Source: Mucilaginibacter sp. (GTDB lineage Bacteria; Bacteroidota; Bacteroidia; Sphingobacteriales; Sphingobacteriaceae). From it: a DNA stretch of 64,000 nt. Shown here one piece after another: positions 9,266 through 18,690 of this stretch. Numbering within the stretch: the first letter of the stretch is position 1; the number at the start of each line of letters is the position of its first letter. The DNA lies in assembly GCF_025359345.1 (NCBI RefSeq), contig NZ_JANYGQ010000018.1, positions 124,001 to 188,000 of the forward strand. The letters are read 5' to 3'. The notes under the pieces were generated by a model. That model was not told the origin of the DNA. It worked only from the letters and a program-made list of their open reading frames with translations, and did no database searches. The position numbers and the translations under genes are program-made.

Positions 9266-10516
9266 ATGATACTAAAATCACGACTCAGCCTGTCAATTTT
9301 ATTGGCATTTTGTATAGCAACCACTGCATCGGCCCAAACCAAACTTAAAACGGGCATGTGGCGCGGCACCTTAACCAACGAGAGCAAACACCAGCTGCCC
9401 TTTAATTTCGAGGTTACCAATGTTGGCAGCAAGCAGCAAATAACTATTATAAACAGTACCGAGCATTACAAAGTGCCCGGTGTTACCACCAAAGGCGATT
9501 CGGTTTTTATAAAGATGCCTTTGTTCGATTCAGAATTCAGGCTGAAGCTTACCGGCGATAATTTAACCGGCAACTGGATACGCCACTTGGGCGACCATGA
9601 TTCCGCATTGCCTTTCGCCGCCACCCCTAACACGCCATGGCGCTTTTTTAAAAACCCGGAGAAACCTAAGTTTGATATTACCGGCCGTTGGGCTGCTGTT
9701 TTTGGCGAGGGGACTGATGGTCGCGATGAACTGGTGGGCGAGTTTAAACAAACCGGCAACCGCCTTACCGGCACCTTTTTAACCACCACCGGCGATGACC
9801 GCTACCTGGAAGGCTCGGTATCGGGCGATATGATGTACCTGTCGTGTTTTGATGGCTGTCATGCTTTTATATTCTCCGCCAAAATTAAAGATGCCAAAAC
9901 CCTGGTGGATGGCGAAAACTATTCCGGCTTCTCGGCTTTCACCAAATGGACGGCCGTAAAAAATGTCAACGCCAAACTGCCTGATGCCTACGGGTTAACC
10001 GCAATGAAACCGGGCGTCAAAAAAATAGCTTTTAGCTTTCCTGATATCAACGGCAAAAAGGTATCGTTAACCGATGCCCGCTTTAAAAATAAAGTGGTTA
10101 TTGTGCAGATACTGGGCTCGTGGTGCCCTAACTGTATGGACGAAACCAACTTTATAATCAACAGCGGTTATTATAAAAAATATCACCCTAAAGGCGTTGA
10201 AGTGGTAGGCCTGGCCTACGAGCGCACTACCGATTTCAAAAAATCGCAGAAAACAGTGGCGCAGCTGAAAGATCATTTTAAAGTGCCATATCCCTTGCTG
10301 ATTACCGGCTACACGCCCGGCAAAGGCGATCCGCAGAAAAGCCTGCCCCAACTGGCCGGCTTTATGGGCTTCCCCACCACCATCATCATCGACAAAAAGG
10401 GCAATGTACGCAAAATACACACTGGCTTCAACGGCCCAGGTACCGGCAAGCACTATACCGAATTTATTGTTGAGTTTGATAAACTGACTGAGGATTTACT
10501 GGCGGAGAAAAGTTGA
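9266..10516 (+). CDS. Secreted thioredoxin-like (TlpA/redoxin) protein
   Basis: A 416-residue exported protein with signal peptide MILKSRLSLSILLAFCIATTASA ending near residue 24 (ASAQ; written here only as a site). Residues 25-250 form a beta-rich lipocalin-like or DUF4369-like region of unknown role. Residues about 255-410 are a TlpA/AhpC-type thioredoxin fold with active site WCPNC. It probably reduces or isomerises disulphides, or acts as a peroxidase, in the periplasm. It starts 27 bases after the acyl-CoA dehydrogenase stop, so it may be cotranscribed, although a TAGGTTTG box at 9255-9262 could drive it separately. The preferred ATG is 9266. Confidence 0.85.
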   Translation: MILKSRLSLSILLAFCIATTASAQTKLKTGMWRGTLTNESKHQLPFNFEVTNVGSKQQITIINSTEHYKVPGVTTKGDSVFIKMPLFDSEFRLKLTGDNLTGNWIRHLGDHDSALPFAATPNTPWRFFKNPEKPKFDITGRWAAVFGEGTDGRDELVGEFKQTGNRLTGTFLTTTGDDRYLEGSVSGDMMYLSCFDGCHAFIFSAKIKDAKTLVDGENYSGFSAFTKWTAVKNVNAKLPDAYGLTAMKPGVKKIAFSFPDINGKKVSLTDARFKNKVVIVQILGSWCPNCMDETNFIINSGYYKKYHPKGVEVVGLAYERTTDFKKSQKTVAQLKDHFKVPYPLLITGYTPGKGDPQKSLPQLAGFMGFPTTIIIDKKGNVRKIHTGFNGPGTGKHYTEFIVEFDKLTEDLLAEKS

Positions 10517-10623
10517 ATTTGATAATTAGCTGATTTGAAGATGTAGCTTATCACGTTGTTACACTGTTTTTGACGTGATAGATGTGACAGGTGTGACAAC
10601 CCCGCCCCCATGTCATTATGCCT

Positions 10624-10739
10624 TTGTTGGTGTTGTCACCAACAAAACGACGAGGTTTGTGGGTTAAATAGGCCGGCTGCTAATTCTTAAAACTTAAAAG
10701 ATTCTGCACACCCGGCTTGTTGGTGACAACACCAACAAG
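10624..10739. repeat. Paired-hairpin intergenic element, copy 1
   Basis: Two palindromes at 10624-10645 and 10716-10739, both built from TTGTTGGTG and CACCAACAA arms with TTGT or ACAA loops, lie in inverted orientation around about 70 bp. The same architecture recurs at 15875-15989. Confidence 0.8.
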
Positions 10740-10772
10740 GGCAGGAAAAGGTTCTTCTGGTGGTCATGGTTT

Positions 10773-11204
10773 TTATGGTGTATCGCTATTTAATATTTCT
10801 CTTAATAGTTCCCTGGCTTTACTTTTTAATATGAAAGTATGTATGATACCGGTAATTAGGAAAAATGCGACAAAAAACAGAATGCCTTCATATGCTCCCT
10901 CAATAATTAAAGAAATCGCCAGGAATGCAATAACAAACAGCCTTGGTAAAATATTGTCATAATAATTTAATTCTATGGTCGAACCACTTTTAGAATTCGT
11001 CAGTTTAAATTCTCCCCCATCCAATGTTATCGGACTAAAATTCCATCGCAATTCCCATGGATTAGTTTTAAATTTTACACTATTATCTGCCACACAAATA
11101 ATATCGTACTTTTTGTCGTTTAGCTGCGATCGTATATTTTCAACTATAACGTTAGCGTTTAGAGCGGTCTCTTCAGAAGCATGATAGTTCAATCTAAATT
11201 TCAT
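10773..11204 (-). CDS. Hypothetical two-TM membrane protein
   Basis: A 143-residue protein with a soluble N-terminal part (1-85) and two hydrophobic helices near 88-105 and 107-127. No family was recognised. The base composition is AT-rich compared with the flanking genes, and the next gene upstream also encodes a small membrane protein, so this may be a recently acquired patch. It begins with ATG at 11204. Confidence 0.6.
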   Translation of the reverse strand: MKFRLNYHASEETALNANVIVENIRSQLNDKKYDIICVADNSVKFKTNPWELRWNFSPITLDGGEFKLTNSKSGSTIELNYYDNILPRLFVIAFLAISLIIEGAYEGILFFVAFFLITGIIHTFILKSKARELLREILNSDTP

Positions 11205-11313
11205 CTACGTTAAGCGTTGTCCGAAGTTATAGTTTTTGGTGAATAAATTCCCTTTCTAATGAGCTGGCGTTTCGCTGGTTTCGCGTTAAACAAATGCGGT
11301 ATTGACTGGTCTG

Positions 11314-11685
11314 TTATTTTCGTCTTATTAATTTAAATTCAAATGAACCTTTAACTTTAACAGCGCTGTCTCCGGCTTTAATTGTATCGTTATTCGGGTA
11401 GCTTGACCCACCCCAACAATACTCAATTCTTTTTATTGTTACATAGGGAATTTCTTTCGGCTTTTCATAACAAACCTTTTGAATAACACCATTGAAACTC
11501 ATATTTCTCTCGTCGTACAATGTTTTTATCGCCCAGAGTCCCATAGCAGAACCACCAATTGAAATTATAACCATATTTCTTAATGCATGTGGAGTGAATG
11601 ACGCTCTGCCCTTAGGGAACGATAATACCATTAAAGTTCCCACAAGAGGGATGAAAAATATGACACGGGGAAAGAATATATCCAT
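11314..11685 (-). CDS. Hypothetical small membrane protein
   Basis: A 123-residue protein with two hydrophobic segments at about 5-20 and 33-52, then a polar C-terminal half. No homology was recognised. It is AT-rich like its neighbour at 10773-11204 and lies 44 bases beyond the end of the GMC oxidoreductase gene on the same strand; whether it belongs to that operon is unclear. Confidence 0.5.
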   Translation of the reverse strand: MDIFFPRVIFFIPLVGTLMVLSFPKGRASFTPHALRNMVIISIGGSAMGLWAIKTLYDERNMSFNGVIQKVCYEKPKEIPYVTIKRIEYCWGGSSYPNNDTIKAGDSAVKVKGSFEFKLIRRK

Positions 11686-11729
11686 AAAAAGCCTTTGATC
11701 GGATGATGATATCTTGCTATACCTTTAAA

Positions 11730-13424
11730 TTAACTCATATTCCGCTTCTTCATCTCCTCAACCGCATGATGGGCTGCCCGTGCGGCAAAGGCCATATACA
11801 ATATCGAAGGGCTTTGATTGCCGGTGCTGGTCATGCAGGCGCCATCGGTAACAAATAGGTTTTGGCACAAGTGCAGCTGGTTAAATTTGTTCAGCAACGA
11901 TGTCTTCGGATCGTGGCCCATGCGGCAGCCGCCCATTTCGTGGATGTCGAGGCCGGGGGCCTGGTGGGTATCTTTCTTAACGATATCTCGCAGGCCGGCG
12001 ACCGCCAGCATTTCGGCGCTTTGAGTTAAAAAGTCGGCTACCATTTTGTCGTCGTTATCATCATAACCGATGGATGTTATCAGTTGCGGTATGCCCCATG
12101 GGTCTTTCTGGTCAGTGCTCAGGCGCACATGATTTGCTTCCTTAGGGATAGTTTCGCCCTGCATAAACATGCCGGCGCGCCATGGACCGGGTTCGGTCAA
12201 CGAATCTTTATAATCGCCGCCGATGCCCTGGTTACGGTCGTTCTTATACTCGGGGTTACGATTGGAGAATACGAATGTGAGGAAGCCGCCCAAATAATCC
12301 GTATCCTGTTTGTGCAGGTTGCGGTAATTGGCAATGATGGGATTGGTTGGGTTGCGACCAAAGTAATAAACATCCTTCAAGCCGTCATATGTGCCATAAA
12401 CACTGGCCCTGTAATTCTGGAAAGCCATAAACTTGCCCAGCAGCCCGTTATCATTACCCAAACCATTCGGGAAGCGGTGCGATTTGGAGTTCAGCAATAT
12501 CAAATTGGTATTTAAACAGGCTGCATTCAAAAATATTACCCTGGCATAGTAATCAACTTCCTGGTTGGTAAGTGCGTCAATAATTTTTACACCGACTGCC
12601 TTACTTTTCTGCTCATCATAAATAATAGAATGCACTACCGAGTGCGGCCTGATAGTTAAATTACCCGTCTTCTTCGCCCATGGCAAGGTAGACGATACCG
12701 AGCTGAAGTAACCGCCAAACGGGCAGCCGCGGGTACACAGATCACGCGCCTGGCATTGGCCACGGCCTTGCTCCAAATGAATTGGCACTGGTTTAGTGAG
12801 ATGTGCCCAGCGGGTTCGCACCATGAAGCGGTCTTTGTAATGGGTGCTTATTTTTTTCTGGATTTCCTGCTCCACCGCGCTCATCTCAAATGGTTCCAGG
12901 TATTCGCCATCCGGTAATGCTTCAAGCCCATCCTTGCCGCCGCAAATGCCGGCAAACCGCTCAACGTGGCTGTACCATGGGGCGATATCTTCGTAGCGGA
13001 TTGGCCAATCCACCGCGTAGCCGTAACGCTGTGGGGCACTAAACTCAAAATTGCTCCAGCGCTGGCAGGCACGGCCCCAGGTAATGGATTTACCGCCAAC
13101 CTGGTACCCGCGTATCCAGTCGAATGGTTTCTCCTGTATATACGGGTGTTCCTTGTCCTTCACAAAAAAGTGCTGGGTATCCTCGCCAAAAGCATAACAT
13201 TTGCTGATGACGGGGTTTTCATCCAATACCGCTTTCGGTTCCTGCATGCGATGCGGAAAGTCCCACGGGTTTTTCGTAGCCGTAGGGTAATCCTTCAGGT
13301 GTTCAATATTGCGCCCGCGCTCAAGCACCAGGGTTTTAACGCCCAGCTCGCACAGTTCCTTAGCCGCCCAGCCACCGCTTATGCCGGAGCCGACAACAAT
13401 GGCGTCGAATGTTTTGTTTTCCAT
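11730..13424 (-). CDS. GMC family oxidoreductase
   Basis: A 564-residue FAD-dependent oxidoreductase (glucose-methanol-choline family). The dinucleotide-binding GSGISGGWAAKEL is at 12-24. A Cys-rich CQARDLCTRGCPFGG segment is typical of the membrane-associated sugar or gluconate dehydrogenase branch. The C-terminal HEMGGCRMG and GTGNQSPS blocks carry the usual catalytic His/Asn region. A TTG at 13439 opens the frame, but ATG 13424 (MENKTFDAIVVGSG) fits the family. It is last in the cytochrome/DUF1501 cluster and is the most likely enzyme to feed electrons to the clustered cytochromes. The substrate, perhaps a sugar or polyol, is unknown. Confidence 0.9.
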   Translation of the reverse strand: MENKTFDAIVVGSGISGGWAAKELCELGVKTLVLERGRNIEHLKDYPTATKNPWDFPHRMQEPKAVLDENPVISKCYAFGEDTQHFFVKDKEHPYIQEKPFDWIRGYQVGGKSITWGRACQRWSNFEFSAPQRYGYAVDWPIRYEDIAPWYSHVERFAGICGGKDGLEALPDGEYLEPFEMSAVEQEIQKKISTHYKDRFMVRTRWAHLTKPVPIHLEQGRGQCQARDLCTRGCPFGGYFSSVSSTLPWAKKTGNLTIRPHSVVHSIIYDEQKSKAVGVKIIDALTNQEVDYYARVIFLNAACLNTNLILLNSKSHRFPNGLGNDNGLLGKFMAFQNYRASVYGTYDGLKDVYYFGRNPTNPIIANYRNLHKQDTDYLGGFLTFVFSNRNPEYKNDRNQGIGGDYKDSLTEPGPWRAGMFMQGETIPKEANHVRLSTDQKDPWGIPQLITSIGYDDNDDKMVADFLTQSAEMLAVAGLRDIVKKDTHQAPGLDIHEMGGCRMGHDPKTSLLNKFNQLHLCQNLFVTDGACMTSTGNQSPSILYMAFAARAAHHAVEEMKKRNMS

Positions 13425-13441
13425 AAAATCATCTATCAACT

Positions 13442-13588
13442 GTCATTGCGAGGAATGAAGCAATCTCTGCACATGCAAATCAATTGTGCAATAAACTCAT
13501 GGTGACCTAATAGCCGGCGTATTGTTCTCCACAAACATCAAGGTTATTGAATGTCCTATGTAGAGTTTGCTTCATTCCTCGCAATGAC
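13442..13588. repeat. TIR element copy A (GTCATTGCGAGGA family)
   Basis: A 147-bp element with inverted ends GTCATTGCGAGGAATGAAGC and its complement. It lies between the GMC and cytochrome genes and has no ORF of its own. It carries no nested palindromes. Confidence 0.85.
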
Positions 13589-13616
13589 GAGTTTGTTTTT
13601 GTTCGTTTATAATCTA

Positions 13617-13658
13617 AACGGCTAGAAATCCTCTAATCCTAAAAATCCTGCGAATCCT
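13617..13658. repeat. AATCCT short-period repeat
   Basis: ATCCT recurs four times at 8-9-base spacing just before the 3' end of the cytochrome gene. Confidence 0.4.
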
Positions 13659-13661
13659 GGT

Positions 13662-15821
13662 CTAATTTAAGAATATCTCATCCATAAATATCCACTCCGG
13701 CGTACTTTTTACGGGATCCCATTTTGGTAGCTTCTGGATGTTTTTTACAACGATTTTCAGGCACGAAACCGGCTTGGCGGTATTCAACTTACAGTCTATA
13801 CCGATGGCCATGTCCTTATCGCCTTTTTGCGCGGCGGGCGGTATTACGTTGCTTAGTAGTTTCAGGTGGTCTCTATCTGCGCCGCCCCAAACTTCGATGC
13901 CCACGGGTAAAAATATCTGGGTGCCCAAAATACGCAAGCAGTTAAGGGTTACGGTGTGCAGGCCGGTAGGTCTGGCAAACTGCATGTAAATTTCAATAGG
14001 TTTTTGTGCCGCTATCCATTTGCCGTTGCCAAAATTTGTGCCGCCCAAATCTTTATCAAATAGCGACTTCGCACCATCAGCGCTATATTTAGGTACCGGT
14101 GGCTGCAGGTAGCTCACACTATCGGGCGTAAACGTGCTTTTAAAAACGTTAAACTGCACCACGTCGCTGCTAAGCCAGCCGGGTTTGTAGGCTTTTATTT
14201 TTACGCTTTTGTTTTGGGTGATCGCCACGCCCGGTTTAAAAATTGGCGACTTTGAGCTATCGGGATCGGTGCCATCAGTGGTATATCTTATCTGCACACC
14301 TTTGATGGGATGACTTAACTCCAGCGGTATTGATTGCGCGAAAACCAACGCCGCATTTTTTACCTGGGGCACGTTCAACTTAATGGGCTTACCGTCGTCT
14401 TTAAAGCTTTTTACAAACTCGACTTTTTTATTGCGCGCCTGCAAATCTTTCAGTTGAGCGTCGGTGAGGCCGGTGTCCCAAAGGGTTATTTTGGAGAGGC
14501 TTTTTAATGTACTTATTTGCTTAATGGCATCTGCGTTAATCGGAGCACCTGCCAGCGAAATCATTTTTAAAAATTTAAGCCCGGCCAACTCCTTTAGCGT
14601 GCTGCCCGTTACATCGGTAAAGTTAAGGTTAAGGGTATGCAGGTTTTCAAACTGGGCAATGGTTTTCAATTCAGCATCTTTTACCGGCATTCTGTCCAAA
14701 TCAAGTGTTACTATTTGCTTGTTTATGGCGCTTAATTCTTCCAGTATTTTGGGCTGATAGTTGCTTCTGTTATAGATGTTTACCCCCAACGCCGGCGACT
14801 CTTTTGCAAGCGGGTAAATAACCCGGTAATTATTGTTCAGCTTTTTAATGGTTTTATCATCGGCAGCAGCAAAGTCGAACTTCTCTTCAACCTGTTCGGC
14901 GGGCTTTAAATAGGTTGAGGCAATGAGCCGTAACGAATCTTTTGCCGGCAGATCGATAACCTTCTTTTTAAAATCGGCGTTTCCTTTTACCCAAAGGTAA
15001 AGCAGGTTCATTTCATCGGGTGTTAGCTGAGGTTTGCCTGCGGGTGGCATGTGTTTTTTATCCTCGGCAACCAAATGTACCCGCTGCAGCAGCAAACTTA
15101 CAGCCGGCTGACCGGGAACGATCAGCTTACCATCCTTACCCCCCTTCAAAATAGATTTTTCGTTAATCAGCATCAGGCCGCCTTTTGTTTTATCAGGGTT
15201 GTGGCAGCTTATGCATTTACTTTCAAAAATTGGTTGAATGACATCTTTGTAAACCAGTGCCTTATCAACAGGCACCAGTTCTTTTTCGGGGTGCCAAACG
15301 GGTGCTAATACGAAGTTGTCGCCATGGGTAAGATCGGCGCCAAAATGGCCTGCAACTACAAGGGCCAGCACGACAGTTCCCGCACCCAAGCGGGCAACTT
15401 TTACATTATACCACCCGGCCGTGCGGCACCAGTAAATGATAGTGGATACAAAAACAACGCTGGCGCCCAGCCATTTGTGCCAAACAAGAGTGCTACCTTC
15501 ATAACCCTGTTCTTTTGATAAAAACAGGCCCATAATGGCTGTAATAGCCGCGAATATAGCGCCGGTGAGCCACAGGTAAGTAGTAAAATCGTGGTAAAGT
15601 TTTTCGGTGCGAAAACGCTCCCTGAAGCGGAAAAACTCCAGCATCATGGCCATTATAAGCACCACAATGGGGAAGTGCAGTATCAGCGGATGTAGCCGGC
15701 CTACCGGCTGAAGCCAGGTTGGGATTGCTATAGATGAGCTAAACAGCAGGAAAAAAATGATAAAAATATTAAGGGCAAATAGTAAATTCTCCGCAAAACC
15801 TTTGTGCTTGCTTTTTATCAT
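13662..15821 (-). CDS. DUF2231 / cytochrome c / LRR / Fn3-associated membrane protein
   Basis: A 719-residue mosaic. Residues 15-160 hold four transmembrane helices of DUF2231 type. A planctomycete-type cytochrome domain follows with haem motif CISCH at 203-207 and a likely distal Met in KHMPPAGKP. Residues about 370-490 form leucine-rich repeats, 495-580 an Fn3-associated/chitobiase-C-terminal beta domain, and 590-719 a probable carbohydrate-binding-like beta sandwich. It probably sits in the inner membrane and passes electrons from a periplasmic oxidation. It is co-directional with the GMC oxidoreductase and the DUF1501/DUF1553 genes. Confidence 0.85.
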   Translation of the reverse strand: MIKSKHKGFAENLLFALNIFIIFFLLFSSSIAIPTWLQPVGRLHPLILHFPIVVLIMAMMLEFFRFRERFRTEKLYHDFTTYLWLTGAIFAAITAIMGLFLSKEQGYEGSTLVWHKWLGASVVFVSTIIYWCRTAGWYNVKVARLGAGTVVLALVVAGHFGADLTHGDNFVLAPVWHPEKELVPVDKALVYKDVIQPIFESKCISCHNPDKTKGGLMLINEKSILKGGKDGKLIVPGQPAVSLLLQRVHLVAEDKKHMPPAGKPQLTPDEMNLLYLWVKGNADFKKKVIDLPAKDSLRLIASTYLKPAEQVEEKFDFAAADDKTIKKLNNNYRVIYPLAKESPALGVNIYNRSNYQPKILEELSAINKQIVTLDLDRMPVKDAELKTIAQFENLHTLNLNFTDVTGSTLKELAGLKFLKMISLAGAPINADAIKQISTLKSLSKITLWDTGLTDAQLKDLQARNKKVEFVKSFKDDGKPIKLNVPQVKNAALVFAQSIPLELSHPIKGVQIRYTTDGTDPDSSKSPIFKPGVAITQNKSVKIKAYKPGWLSSDVVQFNVFKSTFTPDSVSYLQPPVPKYSADGAKSLFDKDLGGTNFGNGKWIAAQKPIEIYMQFARPTGLHTVTLNCLRILGTQIFLPVGIEVWGGADRDHLKLLSNVIPPAAQKGDKDMAIGIDCKLNTAKPVSCLKIVVKNIQKLPKWDPVKSTPEWIFMDEIFLN

Positions 15822-15874
15822 TTAATTAGGATAGTTTTATAATTATTAGTTAGTTCTTTTTTTTACCACCCGCC

Positions 15875-15989
15875 CTTGTTGGTGTTGTCACCAACAAGAG
15901 GGATGTGCATAATTTTTACCTTTCGCCATAAACATGCCTGCTTCTCCCCCTCACAAACATCATCGGTTGTTGGTGACAACACCAACAAC
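15875..15989. repeat. Paired-hairpin intergenic element, copy 2
   Basis: Palindromes at 15875-15898 and 15966-15989 with the same TTGTTGGTG/CACCAACAA arms as the element at 10624. They are inverted relative to each other and separate the cytochrome and propeller genes. Confidence 0.8.
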
Positions 15990-16002
15990 GGCGGAAAAAG
16001 TC

Positions 16003-17028
16003 TTATACCCTTGTAAATTTATAAGGGTACACCTTGCCCGACGCCCATTGGGCAACATACAAGTTTTCGTCATTATCAACCAGCACATCGTGCGGGTTTA
16101 AAAATATCTTTTCGGCCTGGGCCATCGGTTGCAGCACGCCATCTTTATACACCGGCTCGGTACCGCCCAGGTTTGATACTACCTTGTTGTCTTTATCCAG
16201 TATGGTAGTGAATCCCGAGTTTTCGGCATTTAAGGTTGGCGAACGCAGCACCGCGGCGTATAAATGGTCGCCTTTTATTACGGGGCGGCAAACGCAGGCA
16301 CCGGGAAGCTTTATAACTTCTATCAGCTTGCCGTCCATGCTGAAGCGTTTAAAGCAATTGCGGGTGCGGTCGGTAATAATTAAGGTAGGGGTTGCGCCGC
16401 GCCTATCGATAGTTATACCGTGCGCGTTATCCAAATGTTCATCGCCATCACCACGACCGCCAAAGAAGTGCTTCAGCTTGCCATTTTTATCGTAATGCAT
16501 AATGTATTGCGAGCCATATCCGTCAGCAATATAAAAATCGCCGTTGGTATCAACCGTGGTTTCTGTAGGGACAAAATCTTCCGGTTTTTTGTAAACGCCG
16601 GTTTCCAGCGGCACATCAAGCGTCATCAATATTTTGCCATCCATGGTGGTTTTATACACCTCGTGCTTCACGGTATCGGTTATAAACAAAAACTCTGTGC
16701 CGTTTTCATTTACCAGTGTAAGTCCATGCGCTCCCGGGAACTCGTGCCCCCAGGTATCCAGCAGCTTGCCCGATTTGTTGTAAATCAGCACATTGTTTTT
16801 TGTCTCGTTGGTAAGCAGTAATATTCGCCCTTTTTTATCCTGCACCATTTCGTGGCAGTCGTTTACCGGGTTTTTCATCGGGTCGGCCTTGCTCCAGGCC
16901 TTGTCCATACGGTAGCGCATATCGCCATGGCCATAAATTGGCCCGTCATCTTTTGCCAGTAAATCCTTTGCTATAAAAAAGCTGCCGGTAAAAACTGCCG
17001 ATTGCTTAATGAACGTTCTTCTTTCCAT
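16003..17028 (-). CDS. NHL/six-bladed beta-propeller protein with export signal
   Basis: A 341-residue protein starting MERRTFIKQSAVFTGSFF, a Tat-like or oxidoreductase-type leader (RRTFIKQS). The rest is six repeats of roughly 45 residues ending in strands such as NNVLIYNKSGKLLDTWG, DFYIADGYGSQYIMHYDKNG and NLYVAQWASGKVYPYKF, typical of NHL or peptidyl-glycine-lyase-like propellers. Conserved His in GAHGLTL, NAHGITI and NPHDVLV may bind metal. It is inferred to be a periplasmic partner of the neighbouring DUF1501 and cytochrome proteins. No reaction is known. Confidence 0.82.
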   Translation of the reverse strand: MERRTFIKQSAVFTGSFFIAKDLLAKDDGPIYGHGDMRYRMDKAWSKADPMKNPVNDCHEMVQDKKGRILLLTNETKNNVLIYNKSGKLLDTWGHEFPGAHGLTLVNENGTEFLFITDTVKHEVYKTTMDGKILMTLDVPLETGVYKKPEDFVPTETTVDTNGDFYIADGYGSQYIMHYDKNGKLKHFFGGRGDGDEHLDNAHGITIDRRGATPTLIITDRTRNCFKRFSMDGKLIEVIKLPGACVCRPVIKGDHLYAAVLRSPTLNAENSGFTTILDKDNKVVSNLGGTEPVYKDGVLQPMAQAEKIFLNPHDVLVDNDENLYVAQWASGKVYPYKFTRV

Positions 17029-17030
17029 TG

Positions 17031-17243
17031 TTTTACACGATTGGATGATTATTATGATTTACAGGATTTGGGAAGCCAGGATAATTGTTAAAATCCTGTA
17101 ATCCCTCCAATCCTTAAATCGTGTTATGCTATTATTCCTTTTTACACGATTGAATGATTATAATGATTTACAGGATTTATATGGGCAGGATGGTTAAAAC
17201 CCTGTAATCCTTCCAATCCTTAAATCGTGTTATGCTATTATCC
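17031..17243. repeat. Tandem duplication (two ~107-bp units) reaching into DUF1501 3' end
   Basis: Two head-to-tail copies, 17031-17137 and 17138-17243, each run from TTTTACACGATTG to GTGTTATGCTATTAT. Each is an imperfect hairpin (ACACGATT / AATCGTGT arms). The second unit includes the last codons and stop of the DUF1501 gene, so the duplication captured the gene end. Confidence 0.8.
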
Positions 17244-18690
17244 CTTTCACCACATTACCCGCTACGTCAGTTAGCCTGTACCTGCGGCCCTGGCTTTTGA
17301 AGGTTAGTTTTGTATGGTCGAGGCCTAATTGGTTTAATATGGTTGCATGAAAATCGTGCACGTGTACCGGGTCTTTCACAATGTTGTACCCAAACTCGTC
17401 CGACTGGCCATAAACTATGCCCGGCTTAATACCGCCGCCAGCCATCCATATACTGAAACAACGGGGGTGGTGGTCGCGGCCATAGTTGGCTTTCTCCAGT
17501 TTGCCCTGGCTAAAGTTGGTGCGACCAAATTCGCCGCCCCAAATTACGAGGGTTTCGTCGAGCAGACCGCGTTGTTTTAAATCGGTCACTAATGCGGCTG
17601 ATGCCTGGTCGACATCCTTTGCCTGGCCTGCCATTTCCATAGGCAGGTTGCTGTGCTGGTCCCAGCCCTGGTGGTAAAGCTGCACAAAGCGCACGCCGCT
17701 TTCCGACAGCTTGCGCGCCAGCAGGCAATTAGCCGCATACGTACCCGGCACCAAACAGTCGGGCCCGTACATTTTTACAATATCGTCCGACTCTTTCGAG
17801 ACATCCATAATCTCGGGCACAGCGGCCTGCATGCGGTAAGCCATTTCGTACTGCTGTACTTTGGCCGATATCTCGGGGTCGTTAAACTCTTTGTAGGATA
17901 TGTCGTTCAATTCCGCCAGCTTGTCCAGCATTTTGCGGCGGTCACGGCGATCAATGCCGGGCTGATCATTAAGGTATAAAACGGGGTTTTCGCTGCTGCT
18001 AAATTGCACACCCTGGTGAATGGAATCTAAAAAGCCATTGCTCCAAAGCTTTGAATATACCCCTTGTCCGTTGCCCTTGCCTTTTGACAATAGTACTGTA
18101 AACGCAGGGAGGTTTTTGTTTTCGCTACCCAAACCATAGCTCACCCACGATCCCATACTTGGGCGGTTGCCCTGCTGTGCCCCGGTCTGGAAAAACGTTA
18201 GGGCAGGGTCGTGGTTAATGGCCTCGGTGTAGATGGAGTTAATCATGCAAATATCGTCGGCTATACCGCCGATATGCGGAAAAAGGTCGCTAATCCATGT
18301 GCGTGATTCGCCATATTGCTTAAAATCATAATAGGAGCCAATCAGCGGGAAGGATTTTTGCTGTGCGGTCATCCCGGTTAAAATCTGGCTGCCACGAACG
18401 GATGCCGGCAACTCCTGGCCCATCATTTCGCGCAGCTTCGGTTTATAGTCGAACGATTCCAGCTGCGATGGCGCGCCATCCTGGAAAAGATAGATAATCC
18501 GTTTTGCCTTTGGTGCAAAATTGGGAAGGCCGGCTATAAAGTCGGAGTCCGCGTCGGCCCCGCCGCTAAATAAATCAGGTATCAGCAACGAGCCAAGGGC
18601 GATGCTGCCAATACCGAGACTAAGCTTCGATAAAAACTTCCGCCTGTTAATATTCAGGCGATGCTCTAATTCGTCTTTTTCCATTGCCAT
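17230..18690 (-). CDS. DUF1501 family exported protein
   Basis: A 486-residue member of the DUF1501 family (alkaline-phosphatase/sulfatase-like fold). The leader contains INRRKFLSKLSLGIGSIA, a Tat-like signal. Family blocks include LFQDGAPSQLESFDYKP at 69-85, YQLYHQGWD-like QLYHQGWDQHSNLP, the WGGEFGRT motif and NYGRDHHPRCFSIWMAGGG. These Asp/His-rich blocks suggest a metal site, but no activity is established. Its ATG overlaps the stop of the upstream DUF1549/1553 gene by one base (TGATG), as in planctomycete gene pairs, so the two are translationally coupled. Confidence 0.9.
   Translation of the reverse strand: MAMEKDELEHRLNINRRKFLSKLSLGIGSIALGSLLIPDLFSGGADADSDFIAGLPNFAPKAKRIIYLFQDGAPSQLESFDYKPKLREMMGQELPASVRGSQILTGMTAQQKSFPLIGSYYDFKQYGESRTWISDLFPHIGGIADDICMINSIYTEAINHDPALTFFQTGAQQGNRPSMGSWVSYGLGSENKNLPAFTVLLSKGKGNGQGVYSKLWSNGFLDSIHQGVQFSSSENPVLYLNDQPGIDRRDRRKMLDKLAELNDISYKEFNDPEISAKVQQYEMAYRMQAAVPEIMDVSKESDDIVKMYGPDCLVPGTYAANCLLARKLSESGVRFVQLYHQGWDQHSNLPMEMAGQAKDVDQASAALVTDLKQRGLLDETLVIWGGEFGRTNFSQGKLEKANYGRDHHPRCFSIWMAGGGIKPGIVYGQSDEFGYNIVKDPVHVHDFHATILNQLGLDHTKLTFKSQGRRYRLTDVAGNVVKGIIA

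Noticed and set aside
12966..13505. 179-codon frame antisense to the GMC oxidoreductase gene
   Set aside because: It is a shadow of a well-supported gene in the opposite strand and runs into TIR copy A.
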